A stretch of DNA of 42,663 bases from Ministeria vibrans ATCC 50519 (taxonomy: Eukaryota; Opisthokonta; Filasterea), in the NCBI GenBank assembly GCA_943704425.1, contig CALSCP010001613.1, positions 64,957 to 107,619 on the forward strand, in the 5' to 3' direction. Below the pieces are notes generated by a model, which was given only the letters and a program-made list of their open reading frames with translations, had not been told where the DNA came from and searched no databases. The position numbers and the translations under genes were made by a program. Below are positions 1-10,600 of this stretch, piece by piece (position 1 is the stretch's first letter; each line of letters opens with the position of its first letter).

Positions 1-240
1 ACGTTCATCCTCTCCTCCTTCGCTTCCCCCCTCCCCTCCCCCTCCCCCCCGTGTCCCTACCCATCTCTACATCTTCTTCCCAACGCCTCAAGACGCCCCT
101 GTCCCTCCCTTCCCTCTCTGTTCTTCGAAAACAAAACTCACTCGGATCTACCAACGACGGCTTTTTTTATTATTATAATTATATATGATCGCTTTGCTCA
201 ATTGTTCTACTGACTCTCACGCAACCATGTCCTTCTCTAG
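1..240 (+). other. Intron or upstream part of the PLC gene
   Basis: This stretch is strongly pyrimidine-rich, then AT-rich, and ends in a pyrimidine tract plus AG at 239-240, directly before the first exon I can read. None of its frames joins in phase to that exon, and the ATG at 225 is in the wrong frame. It is therefore most likely the last part of an intron, with the true gene start to the left of the window. Confidence 0.55.
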
Positions 241-3200
241 CTGCTCTACGGCAACCAGACCCGAGTGGACCCCGACACCAAGGCAGTCCATTGCGCTCAG
301 TGCTGGCAGAACCGGTAAGACAAACCCTCACGAACATGTTCGCTCAACGGTTCATGTTGAAATTCTTTTTTGGTGTTCACCACAGTTTCATCAAAGTCTG
401 CAAGAAGTGCGGCGAGAAGATGAAAGATGACGTCCCGGTCCAGCGCCAAGGCAACTTCTTCTACCACCTGGTAAGGGGATGGATTGCTGTTGGGTTTTAT
501 TTTTCATTATTGTGTGTGTGTGTGTGTGTGCCATTGTGCGCTGTCAGCATGCACTGACGATTATTTTATTAGACTTGCATTTCGATTGTACCCGAACCTT
601 CGAACAAACCCGCATCACCCGAACCCGAACCCGAACGCGAGTTGGAGCAGCCGCCTGTCGAGTCGGGAAACACCATTGGCAATTTGTTCAAGAAGAATCT
701 CGCTGAGGTCTTTCAGGAGCGGTACGTCTTACCCGTAAAATAATTCAACCGTGTGTAACACCTCATCCTTATAGACAACTGTCCTACTTTATTCACGACA
801 TTGAGCTCAACGATCTCGAGGTACGCGGGAAGAAAAATCACCTCCTACAACATCACATATAATTTTAATTTTCCACAGGCGGAACTGATTGTCAAAGGAG
901 AGGGACAACCCGGCTCGTACATTGTTTACTACGTGCAATCCGGCCGCGACCGTGATTTCATTCTCCTTGCAATGGATTCCGACGATCAGACGCGCGCTTT
1001 CCACATTCTTGACAACAACTTTCAGGTACTAAAAAAGTTGGCGTGTCCACCTCGTAAGTGAGACTGACCATAGTAATTTGTTCTGTAGTACAATCTTGAA
1101 GGACACGACGACACCACGTTTGACTCCATCAAAGAACTGGTTGAGCACTATTCATCCAATCCCATCTGTGGCTCTCTCGTTCTCAAGCATCCAATTGGAG
1201 TGCCAGAAGTAAAAAAAAAAAAAAAACATTTCACACACACACACTCTCACACACACACACATACATACATAAAACCGGTATTTTTCATGCATTGGTCACT
1301 CACATGTACACACATATTTAGCAATATCCTGAACCGGATCCGAGCCGTGACCCTAAAGACTCTGCGACCATAGAGTACAACCACACGCGAGCAGAGTTGG
1401 CGGTGCTCGAGCGAGTCTATGTGAACATTGGACGAGTGCAGTCGAAATACGGAACGGTGGTATGGCATTCAATTATTTTCAACTTTATTGTGTGAAAGAA
1501 GACTTATATTGGTACGTAGGACTCTGAGCGTGACTTTTTAATGGTGGTGGACATGGTTGAGGCTGAGCTGATGGAGCGCATTGAGTTGGCCAAGACTATG
1601 ATCTCCTCATCCTGTAACGTATTGAGCGTATGTGTCTGTCGAAACTGATTGGCCTGTCGATCTTTAGCTGCATTTGAAGCGGACAAGTTTGAAGACTCGA
1701 GATTGCTGGATATGGCAGTGGGGTCGTTTGAGGCGCAACAGAAGGTTGCTGAGGCTGAGTGTGGTTTGAAACGCTCTGAGAGTCAGTATTCTATGGTGGA
1801 CTTGGGTGGTACGATTTGGCGCACATACAAATGTACATTTGTTTCATGACTTTCCGCTTCTCTCTGTGTATTTTTGTATGTGTGTGTGCGTCTGCAGAAT
1901 TTGAAGTTGAGGAGATTCCCGATCAGAACTTATTGGTGGAAACGCTTCAACTGTTCTGGACTGAGCAAAAGTTCTCACTGGGCGAACGGGACAAGACAGT
2001 CCCTGAAGCCATCTTCAAGAAGATCACTCTTAATGCGCTCTCAATGCGGACTGAGGCCAGTATCACCGTAAGAATTGTTCTTTTTCGCTTTATCCTTTCT
2101 ATTTATTTCTTTGTTTCTCTATTTGTTCAATGGTGTGCTCTCTAGCACTTTGTTTCGATATTTGTGTTTTCTCTATCATTTTGTTTTGCTATTTGTTTTG
2201 CTGTTTCTTGATTTGTTTCTCTCTGTCATTTTGTTAATTGCTATTTTCTTCTCTTCATCATATGTCACTATTGCTTTTGTTCCTAGCTCTGTATCTGTTT
2301 GTATTTTTGTTCTTTAGTTACTTACGTACTGACGTTGTGTAGGATGCGTTCAATCATCGTCCGCAACTTGCCAAGATCGCCAAGGAGAAGGGTCTTGGCT
2401 TTGAAGAGTTTTATTCCTTCTTCAAGGAACTCTTCTACAAGCCATTTCCCCACATCATCAAACTCTTCCGCTCAGTTGTCAAGTCAGAGACTGGTACCCA
2501 AACACCACCTTAGTATCATCTCATTCTAATTTATGTCCGTACTACATGTTGTATCTAGTGGACTACATGACTATCATCCAGTTCCGCTCCTACGTCAGCA
2601 AGAATGCCGATCTGGCTTCCTCTCTCTCCGTCATCATTGCACGCCTCTACAAGATTGCCAACACAAATCCCCGCTCAAAGAGTGAAGATCCCGAACTCAC
2701 TGAAGCGCGCGAAATGTTTGGCCATCACTGCGGTAAGATCAACAAGAAGAGATAAGAGCGCTTCACTCACTGACCTGCTTTGCAGCTGTCACCGTTGATG
2801 GTTACCTGACTATTGTTGGCTTCGTCATGTTCATGCTGCGTGTGGGCACGCGCGCGTTTGATCGGCGTCACTTGTCCGTCTGCGAGGACATGTCACAGCC
2901 ACTCGCGCACTACTTTATCAACTCTGGCCACAATTCCTATCTCGAGGTAATCCACATATGTACCGAATACGACGTAATTACCACTCAATTCACACTTGTA
3001 CTTCTTTAGGGCGATCAACTGAAGAGCCAGAGTACCGCTGCGGCGTACCGCAAGGCACTCCTCGCTGGTGCTCGCTGTATCGAGCTGGACCTGTGGGACG
3101 GGCCCAACGGCGAACCTATCATTTACCACGGCCACACGCTCACCTCAAAGGTACGCTTTTGTTCTTTTTTTGAGCTGAAACTGATCTTTTCATATCTTTT

Positions 3201-5496
3201 TTTTGATTTTTATTTTTTTTTTGCAGGTCAAGGCGTCAGACGTTCTCACGGCCATTCGCCAAACGGCTTTTGAGTCTTCCCCGTATCCTGTCATTCTCTC
3301 CCTTGAAAATCATCTCTCCCCCAAATACCAAGTCACTCTCGTCAATCATTTCCGGTACACAACACACAACTCTGTGAGTGTCGTGCTCACACGTAATTTT
3401 TTCTTTTGTAGAACTATTTTCTCATCTGATATGGTTCCTAATCACACTCTAATGTTCTGGGAATCCAATCCAACGGTCCTTCCCTCTCCCGAAAAACTCA
3501 AAAAGAAAATCATCATCAAAAACAAAGTACGTTCATACAGCATTGTGTGTGATCTATAACGCCCCAGTTTTTTTTTGTTATTCAATCGCACTTGTTCTTA
3601 CCTGATTCGTTCTCACATCTCACCACTCACTCACCGGCTCTCTCACTGTCTCGATAGGCACACCCTCAGCGTGGCGGCTATACCAACGACCAACTCGAAG
3701 CGGCCAAGAAGAAGAAGAAGGAGATTGCGCAAGAGCTCAGTGACGTTGTCGTCTACTGCAAATCACAGCATTTCAAGTACGTTTTCTCTATTGCTTCTCT
3801 CTCACACTATCACTTTGTTTCTCTCCCCCTCCTTCCTTTCTTTCTCTCTCTCTCTCTCTCTATCGATTTGAATTTGATTTTCTTAACCTCACTTTCTCTC
3901 TCCTTTCTCCCCTATTACTTTGTTTCTCTTTCCTTGTTTCTTTCTGACTCAATTTCTTTCGACCTTTTTTTCCTTTGCACTTGACTGACCTTTTTCTCGA
4001 CGATAGGAACTTCCAACAAGCGACCAAATTCAAAGCGTACGAAATGGCCAGTTTTGCTGAGAAGAAGGTACACAAACAATCAACAGCTTATTATTTTCGC
4101 GCATTACTTTAATATTCGCATTCCATCATTGTCGAACCATATAGGCATTCAAGTATGCCAAAGTGGACCATTTCCACTTCATCCGACACACCAGTGAGTG
4201 TCTTGCTCGAGCGTATCCCGACGGTCTAAGGTAACATCTTCGAATTCAATGAATCTGTTGTACACGCCATCAACTGACTTGTGAAATTTCTCTACGTCTT
4301 GTGCAGATTTGATTCGTCGAACTATGACCCTCAGACCCTGTGGAACATTGGAATGCAGATGTGTGCGCTCAACTACCAAACTCCTGGTAAGTGTCAGAAT
4401 AATCTTGTGTCAAAAGTGACAACTCATTTTGTATGCTTTCTCCATCCATTCGTTCTCGTCCAGACCGATCCATGCAGCTCAACATGGCTCGCTTCAGCGA
4501 AAACGGTCGAGTTGGTTACGTCCTGAAGCCACAATGTCTGCGCACTCCCCGCGATATGACCGTAAGCGATTTCTTCACTTCACTCACTCTCTCACTCACT
4601 CAATCAATCTATCAATCAATCAATCGCTTACGTCTCCCTTTCTCAATTTTACAGGGCGTTCCTATGCGCACGATGCGTCTTGAGATTGAATTAGTGGGCG
4701 GCTTCCAGATGCCCCGTGCAAAGAGTGTCAAGAAACGCCGGATGCAAACTTACGTTGAAGTGGAGGTTCGAACGTACACCCACTTTTCATCATTCCATCT
4801 CTTCCATGATTGACTTCTGTCGCACTCACAATCTCAAGTTTGCTTCTCAATCAATCCTTTACAATCACTCACAATTCCTCTTGCTCTTTCTCTCTCTCTC
4901 TCTCTTTTCTTCTTTTTTGGTGGTATTAGGTTGTTGGTGCCAAAACTCTTATGGCTTCAAGCGCCATTCAGACGAGCAAAGAAATGGACAAACCCGAATG
5001 GAACGACAAGTTTACCTTTGAGGTGTCACTGCCCGAATTGGCCCTTTTGCGATTTGTAGTCATGGACAAGAATTTGGGTGCAAAGGACCCAATGGGCTAC
5101 TACTGTATTCCCCTCAACTGTCTCTTGCCAGGTAAAAAAATATATGATAGAGACTGGGTGTATTGTGTCTTGAGATGCCAAAACCCCGAAGGGGAGCGAT
5201 TGACTTAGAGAGATTGATTTGAGACAATAAGACTCAATATCTGTCCGTGAGACTGAGAGAGAGAAATAGAGTGAGAGAGAGAGAGAGAGAGATGGACTAT
5301 GACTGAGAAACAGCGAGTCTGAGACTCAAATTGACAGAAGTATCACACACTGACTCTCTTTGTCTCTCTTTGTCTCTCTTATATATATTGTTTGATAGGA
5401 TTCCGATCGATTCCCATCCAAAGACTCTCACCCTTTGGTGTCATTTCCGACACTCATGGTCTTCTCTTTCTTAACGTGACACAGACTGATATTTAA
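241..5496 (+). CDS. LIM-like/SH2/phosphoinositide-specific phospholipase C (5' partial)
   Basis: The protein should cleave PIP2 at membranes into IP3 and diacylglycerol. Exons are 241-314, 386-470, 573-721, 775-820, 879-1025, 1089-1208, 1322-1456, 1520-1613, 1668-1808, 1898-2067, 2343-2493, 2559-2732, 2786-2946, 3010-3150, 3227-3354, 3412-3526, 3658-3776, 4007-4067, 4145-4230, 4307-4386, 4464-4561, 4655-4765, 4930-5131 and 5399-5496, giving 961 residues in phase. In order there is a LIM-like zinc segment (CAQC, CKKC, then HLTC; residues 17-53), an SH2 fold (about 103-207), an EF-hand-like helical region (about 350-500), the PLC X box (about 530-677; HNSYL, ELDLWDG, YHGHT, SLENH), a short Lys-rich linker, the Y box (about 700-825; [14 protein letters not shown]) and a C2 domain (826-961). 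The main catalytic residues are present. Unlike PLC-gamma, the SH2 precedes X, and no SH2 or SH3 lies between X and Y. The SH2 core reads GSYIVYY, so the phosphotyrosine-binding Arg is replaced. Confidence 0.93.
1210..1265 (+). repeat. Poly(A) plus CA microsatellite in a PLC intron
   Basis: An A-run is followed by interrupted CA dinucleotides inside the intron between exons 1089-1208 and 1322-1456. It has no coding role. Confidence 0.8.
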
Positions 5497-5830
5497 AAAA
5501 TCATCATCAATTTTTCTTTCCTTTGAGTGTGTCTCTTTTCTCAATACAAATTTTGTTCTTTTTTATATACATTATCATGTTCAGGCCTGATGATTAAAAC
5601 AGATTAAAATTGAATGTGATTAGTGAGTGGATTATCAGAATGCCCATAAGATCAGAACAGGCAGAGAGATACGGAATCTAATTGAGAAAGAGAGGAACGA
5701 TGTAGAATAAGTCGAAATGTGTTCTTTTACGAGAAATGTGAATGAGAGAGAGAACATTTCAGAAGGAAATATACAAGACACTAATGATCACTGGTTTGTT
5801 TCACACAGAGACAAACTGATTCTATAATTA
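5497..5830. other. Convergent 3' spacer
   Basis: This AT-rich DNA lies between the stop of the PLC gene (+) and the stop of the SLC41-type gene (-). I searched the minus strand for a missing C-terminal exon of the transporter (an IP..TALGD-like motif) and found none. Nothing else is recognised. Confidence 0.6.
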
Positions 5831-5927
5831 TTAGTAATATATTTCACACCCAGGATCCTATACTCTCAAAGAAAACACAGAGAGACACGCGCAAAGAGGC
5901 AAGGCAAACAAACAAAGGCACGCATAC

Positions 5928-5958
<31 letters not shown>

Positions 5959-7416
5959 CGCTGTTTACCACATGATCGTCTGGATTCAGATTGCGCCCCC
6001 ATGCCCTGCGCACCAGCGACTTGCCCACTGCCATCAGCAGAGCCACTTGCGCTGTGGTCAGCACCAAAAGCACACTCATGTTCACCCATGTCAAGCCACT
6101 CGCGTCCCATCCAAACACACTCGAGATCCACTGTGAATACCAAAATGAAAATGAGTGCAGCGATAACGATTGACTATGAGTAGATACCGTCAAAGGAAGA
6201 ATGAAGCATGTGTGGATGAGAGGAGTGATTGCAGTGAGAGTGAGTGAGGTTTGGAAGTGAAAGCGAGCACTGGCATGAGCACGACCCTGGTGCAGTGCAG
6301 TGCCAAACCGAGACGCATACACACCTTCAAAAGAATGGTTCGTAGAGTTAGGGTTGGGGTTAAAACTATGACTATCCTTCCTTACTTCCCATGTTTCCAC
6401 CAATGCCATTCAGCAGCGGCACCAGAGTGGGCAGTCCTCCGCCCACTGCATCAGCGTCTCCTTCGAGAAATATCCCTCCAGCAAGTGAGAGAACCAGTAC
6501 AAACAGAATGGGAGTCCACCCAGAACTACCAAAGAACAATCAGCACTGCACAAATACGAATTCATCTGCTTATCGCATTTTTGTTATACTTGAGAGCCTC
6601 TTCAGAAATGGGATGCTCCCGTGCAAAATCCATCGTCACAGGCAACAGAAGAAGGAGTCCAATGGCAGCCACAAGTGTTAAGTACGGAAGCCAGTAGGCA
6701 ACTTGGGCAGTCACCCCGAGAAGGAGAACTGTCAATGCATCGCCAAAGCCCGTCACGAGTGGCCCGGCAATGTTGTCGGGGTCGACGGAGCGCTGACGCG
6801 ACAGAATGATGATCATACTTGCGACAAGACCAAGAAGGAAGGCGGCGAGAAACGCTGTAATGACTGCCGTTGAAAACACAATGGCCGCGTCGCGCCAAAA
6901 CGACACTGTGTCACTGGTGGGCGCTACAAACCAAGACTGAATCCCCATGGCGGCTATGGATGCCAGAAGAGCCGCCACAAGCGCCTGAGACGTTGCAACA
7001 CCAATGTTGGAGCGCAGAACCTGATGGCGCAACACCGCACTCCCATGATCGTCAAGCTCGCCTTTGTTCGCCGACGTTGACAGACGAGACGCAAGTGTAT
7101 ACTCGAGGCAACACTTGACGCCAAGTAGAACGGGAATCATCAACACGAGTGCTTTGCATTCGACAAAAACAGTCGTCTGAAAAAGTGGCGAGATGCAAAG
7201 TCAGTTTTCGCATGTGCCACCCAATACGGCACATTGGAGGGCAGCAGGCCTCCGCAAAGGCAACCCCCCACTCACCGCCATGAAGTACGCCATGAGCAGG
7301 CCCGCAGCAACCAGTCCACACCCGCTCATCAGCGAAGCCCAAAACGTCTCCTTTGCAAGTCCAAAATTGACATATCCCGTCGTCACCATTGGCCGCGAGG
7401 GTCCGTCGTCGTCCAT
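5831..7416 (-). CDS. SLC41/MgtE-type divalent cation (Mg2+) transporter, short C-terminus
   Basis: This is a membrane carrier for Mg2+-like cations. Exons on the minus strand are 7276-7416, 6590-7176, 6386-6525, 6188-6324, 5969-6130 and 5831-5857, giving 397 residues in phase. The protein shows two homologous MgtE-like halves. In the first half are VLLGVKCCLEYTLASRLST and DPDNIAGPLVTGFGD; in the second are SGWTPILF, LLNGIGGN, YASRFGTALH and LNPDDHV. All are family landmarks, and the segments between them are hydrophobic membrane spans. In SLC41 proteins the last motif continues into an IP..TALGD helix, but here the reading enters a CA-repeat intron (5858-5968) and the only acceptable acceptor gives nine more residues and a stop. 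Either the protein is C-terminally truncated or I have missed a distal exon. The start is the ATG at 7416, which gives a short cytosolic N-terminus. Confidence 0.85.
5929..5960. repeat. CA/GT microsatellite in the last SLC41-type intron
   Basis: Interrupted (CA)n on the plus strand sits directly next to the last confident exon of the transporter. It may have eroded the gene end. Confidence 0.85.
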
Positions 7417-7685
7417 TTTGTTGTGTTTTATGCCCGCTACTTGTTTCGCAGGTGACACTACTTGTCGTGGAAGAGAATCAAGAGGAATAAGTTTCGAACG
7501 GGAAAAAATTTTGACTAAAATTAATGAGTGCGCATTTTTATACGTCTAATAGTAAACCTAAACTTTTGTTTTTACTTTCTCTTTCTCTCTATCACTTTGT
7601 TGGAAATGTCTTCTTCTTCTTCTTCTTCTTCTTCACTTCATTTCTCTCTCTCTCTCTCTCTCTCTCAATTATTCATTCCAATACT
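7417..7685. other. Spacer between two minus-strand genes, with CT and CTT repeats
   Basis: This short region lies between the GTPase stop and the transporter start and must hold the transporter promoter. It contains (CTT)n near 7610-7635, (CT)n near 7645-7666, and one copy of a CTCTATCACTTTGTT word near 7586-7601 that recurs in introns elsewhere in the window. Confidence 0.6.
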
Positions 7686-10600
7686 CTATCTCTTTCGAGA
7701 CCTTTTGGAACGCTTGCTGCGTCCCTCATCAAGGTCCTCATCAAAATTCAGCATCGCTTCCATTGGTGGCGCAGTACGCTTTGGTGCCCGAGGCGGCTGC
7801 GTCGGAGCACGTGCTCGCACTGCCTGTTCGCGAACCGTGGTCCGCTCCCTCGTTGAATGTGCATGTGCTGATTGTGCATGACACGACACCTGTGCATTTG
7901 CCGGCACCAACCGCTCCCGAGTCGCCTTCTCCATCATCCTCTCTCTTCGTTGGTCCTCGCGGGCACACGGAACGCTAGCTTCAATGGAGCCGATGGTCTG
8001 GACCTTCTCTTTCACTTCCTTACGGTGGTGGGCGACCGTCACGTACCAGTGTCCCCTGCAAAACACCACCTTGTGTCCACGCGGCTCGCTCTGCAAGTCC
8101 GCTGGTGCAATTTGCGGGTCAGGGAGAATCCGCACAGCAGGGCCCCCCGCGCTGCTCATCATCAGGTCAAAAGGTTCCCCAAAGCGGTCCACCACGAGCG
8201 AGAGAATGAACAGACCCATCAGTGCAATGCTTTGTTTTCCCAACTTCACCAGGTCCGCATCCTTCCCACAAATCACATTGATCATCAACGCAGAGACGCT
8301 CTTGGACTGGAGGATTTCCTTGAGTTCGGCAGACTGTGACAAAAACGACAAAGAGCGCGAGTCAGTCAAGGCCGAGGTGGCCAGGAGCTGCACAAACAGG
8401 TCGGCAAAGCGCCTCTGAGCAAACTCTTCGTTCTCAAAGCGACCCCCCTTTCCCCACATGCTGCGAAAAGCGGGCATAAGGTGCACCAGTCCCACACACA
8501 GCTCAAGAAGTGATCGCATTGCAGCATTGTCGACGTGAAAGTTGACGTAAAAGTGCGTCAAGTAATTTGGAAGCGCTAGCTCGTCGTTGTCCACTCTCTC
8601 ACCTGCATCGTCGGCCTTCCCACTCCAACAGTTCACGAGGTTCTCCAGCATGAATATCCACAAGTTACTGTCACAAGACACATACTGGTCAACGGGGACT
8701 AAGCTTGGCATCCGTCGATCAAGAGGCGCTCGCATGAGACTGGACTCGCCCAGGAAAGCTTCGAGATTGACGTCGAGCTTGTCGTCTCTCCTCGGATCCT
8801 TCGCCGCGTTCCACATGAAGCGTAGCTGTGACCGATCGCTCATCTCCCTGAGCATGCCATCAACCTGATTACGACGCAACGCAATAAACTGCTTCTGGAG
8901 TTCGCCAGCATTTGCAGCCGCATTCTTGAGGGTGTCTTGAAGCGTGTTAAACGCCTGAATGAGGACACCCTTCTGAAACGCGGAGTTGGAGGATGACTGT
9001 GCAAGCGAGCTAAGAACACGCACTCGTTCGTTGCGCAAATGGTATGCCAGTGCACGTTTCGGGCGGTTGGGGTACGTCACCGCGTCCTGCAGCGCAATCT
9101 TTTGCTTCGCGTAAATCCGTACGATGCTGTCGCGCACAAGGTCAGGCAGTTGGTTGGCGACGGCATCGCGAAGAACGATGAGCGCCATCTCTTGTACATG
9201 CTCAGGCGTGAGGCTATTGGGTGGGTGCTGTTTCGCTTGCGCCAACAGCTGACGCCCGTGTGTGCGTACCGAACCACAACTCAGCGCACGTCCAATTGCT
9301 TCGTGCAGCAACTCCTTGATCTTCTTCGCCTTGAACACACTCGCTGCGTGCTGAGCCGAGAGATTCTCGCGCATCTTGGCAATAGCAGCCTTGCGACCAG
9401 AGTACACCGCTTCTTCAGAGTTGTGCGTGAACATGGATATCATCATGCGCGCCACATCGGCAGTCTCGTCATCTCCATACTCCATGGTATGTGCATTTGC
9501 CGCTACAATCTCTTTGACCAACCCCTTGTCCACAAACGCGACAATGGTCGTCAGCAGACCGCTTTCAAACTCGGAGAGGGCGCTCTGCAGCGCGCTGAGC
9601 TGCAAAAAGCACGGTGTGTTTGCGGGCAGCCGATCAATCTTAAAGAGCAGGTGACTCAGGTGAGACACCCCGTCGTAGCGGGTGTTGGCGTCGACAGAGA
9701 AGACCTCCGAAATCTTTTGGCGCGCATAGCTAGACAGCTGGACCAGGAGAGCAGGGGCATCGTCGTCGGTGATGCTCTGCAGTGTCTTCTCAGTCCAGTC
9801 GCCGCACGCTGTCTTAAAGTCTGCGAGCAAGCTCTCGAGCTGCGCGGTTTCCTTTTGGAGACGGTCGAGTGCCCATTGGTACATCAGCGCCCATTGGTCG
9901 GCGCAGCCGTCGCCGCCGTCGCTCTGCTGAGTGCTATCGTCGCCATTGGTGCTACTGCTGTTGCTATCACTGACGTGGCGTGTCGTAAGGCTGGAGCGGG
10001 ACGACTTTCGACTCTTGCGCGACGATAACAGTGACGCACTGCGTTGCTTCACCTCAGTGGCCACCTGAACTTTGTCTTTGCCGACCACACTCTCCACGCA
10101 CTTATCTGCGTTGCGCATGAGCTCGTCCAAGTGGTCTTGCTGGCCCTTGACAAAGTCGTTGACTCGCTTCATCAACTGCACCTCGCTCGACTGGGCCGAG
10201 AACAAATGGCCGAGGAGTTCGTACATCCCAGAGAAGCGCATTCGAGCCATGTAGTCTTGAGAATTTCGGCACAGGAAATACTCGTAGTTGGCAACACACG
10301 ACGAGAAAAACAGCGGAAAAATGTGGGAGTAGCGAATGCCCTTCTGAATGTACGACTGGTGCGAGGCGGTATGAGCATCGTCTTCACAACAGACGCTGTG
10401 CAGCGCCTCCGCAAGCGTTACCGTACAACTCTTCCTGAAGCCTTGCCTTTCTTTTTTGATGCATGCGTTGTTTCCATTGAAGGTTAGCGGCGAAGTACGC
10501 TCCTTGCTCAACACAATGGAGACGGCAGGGATTTTATGACCGGTGGGATTGTCGACAAGACGCTTCTGCAAGACGTGGTTGGTGAGTTTGTGCAGAACCT

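Noticed and set aside
9039-10028. 329-residue plus-strand frame opposite the GTPase gene
   Set aside because: It is a shadow of the long GC-rich minus-strand coding exon. It shows no domain features, while the minus strand has a continuous protein with GTPase motifs.
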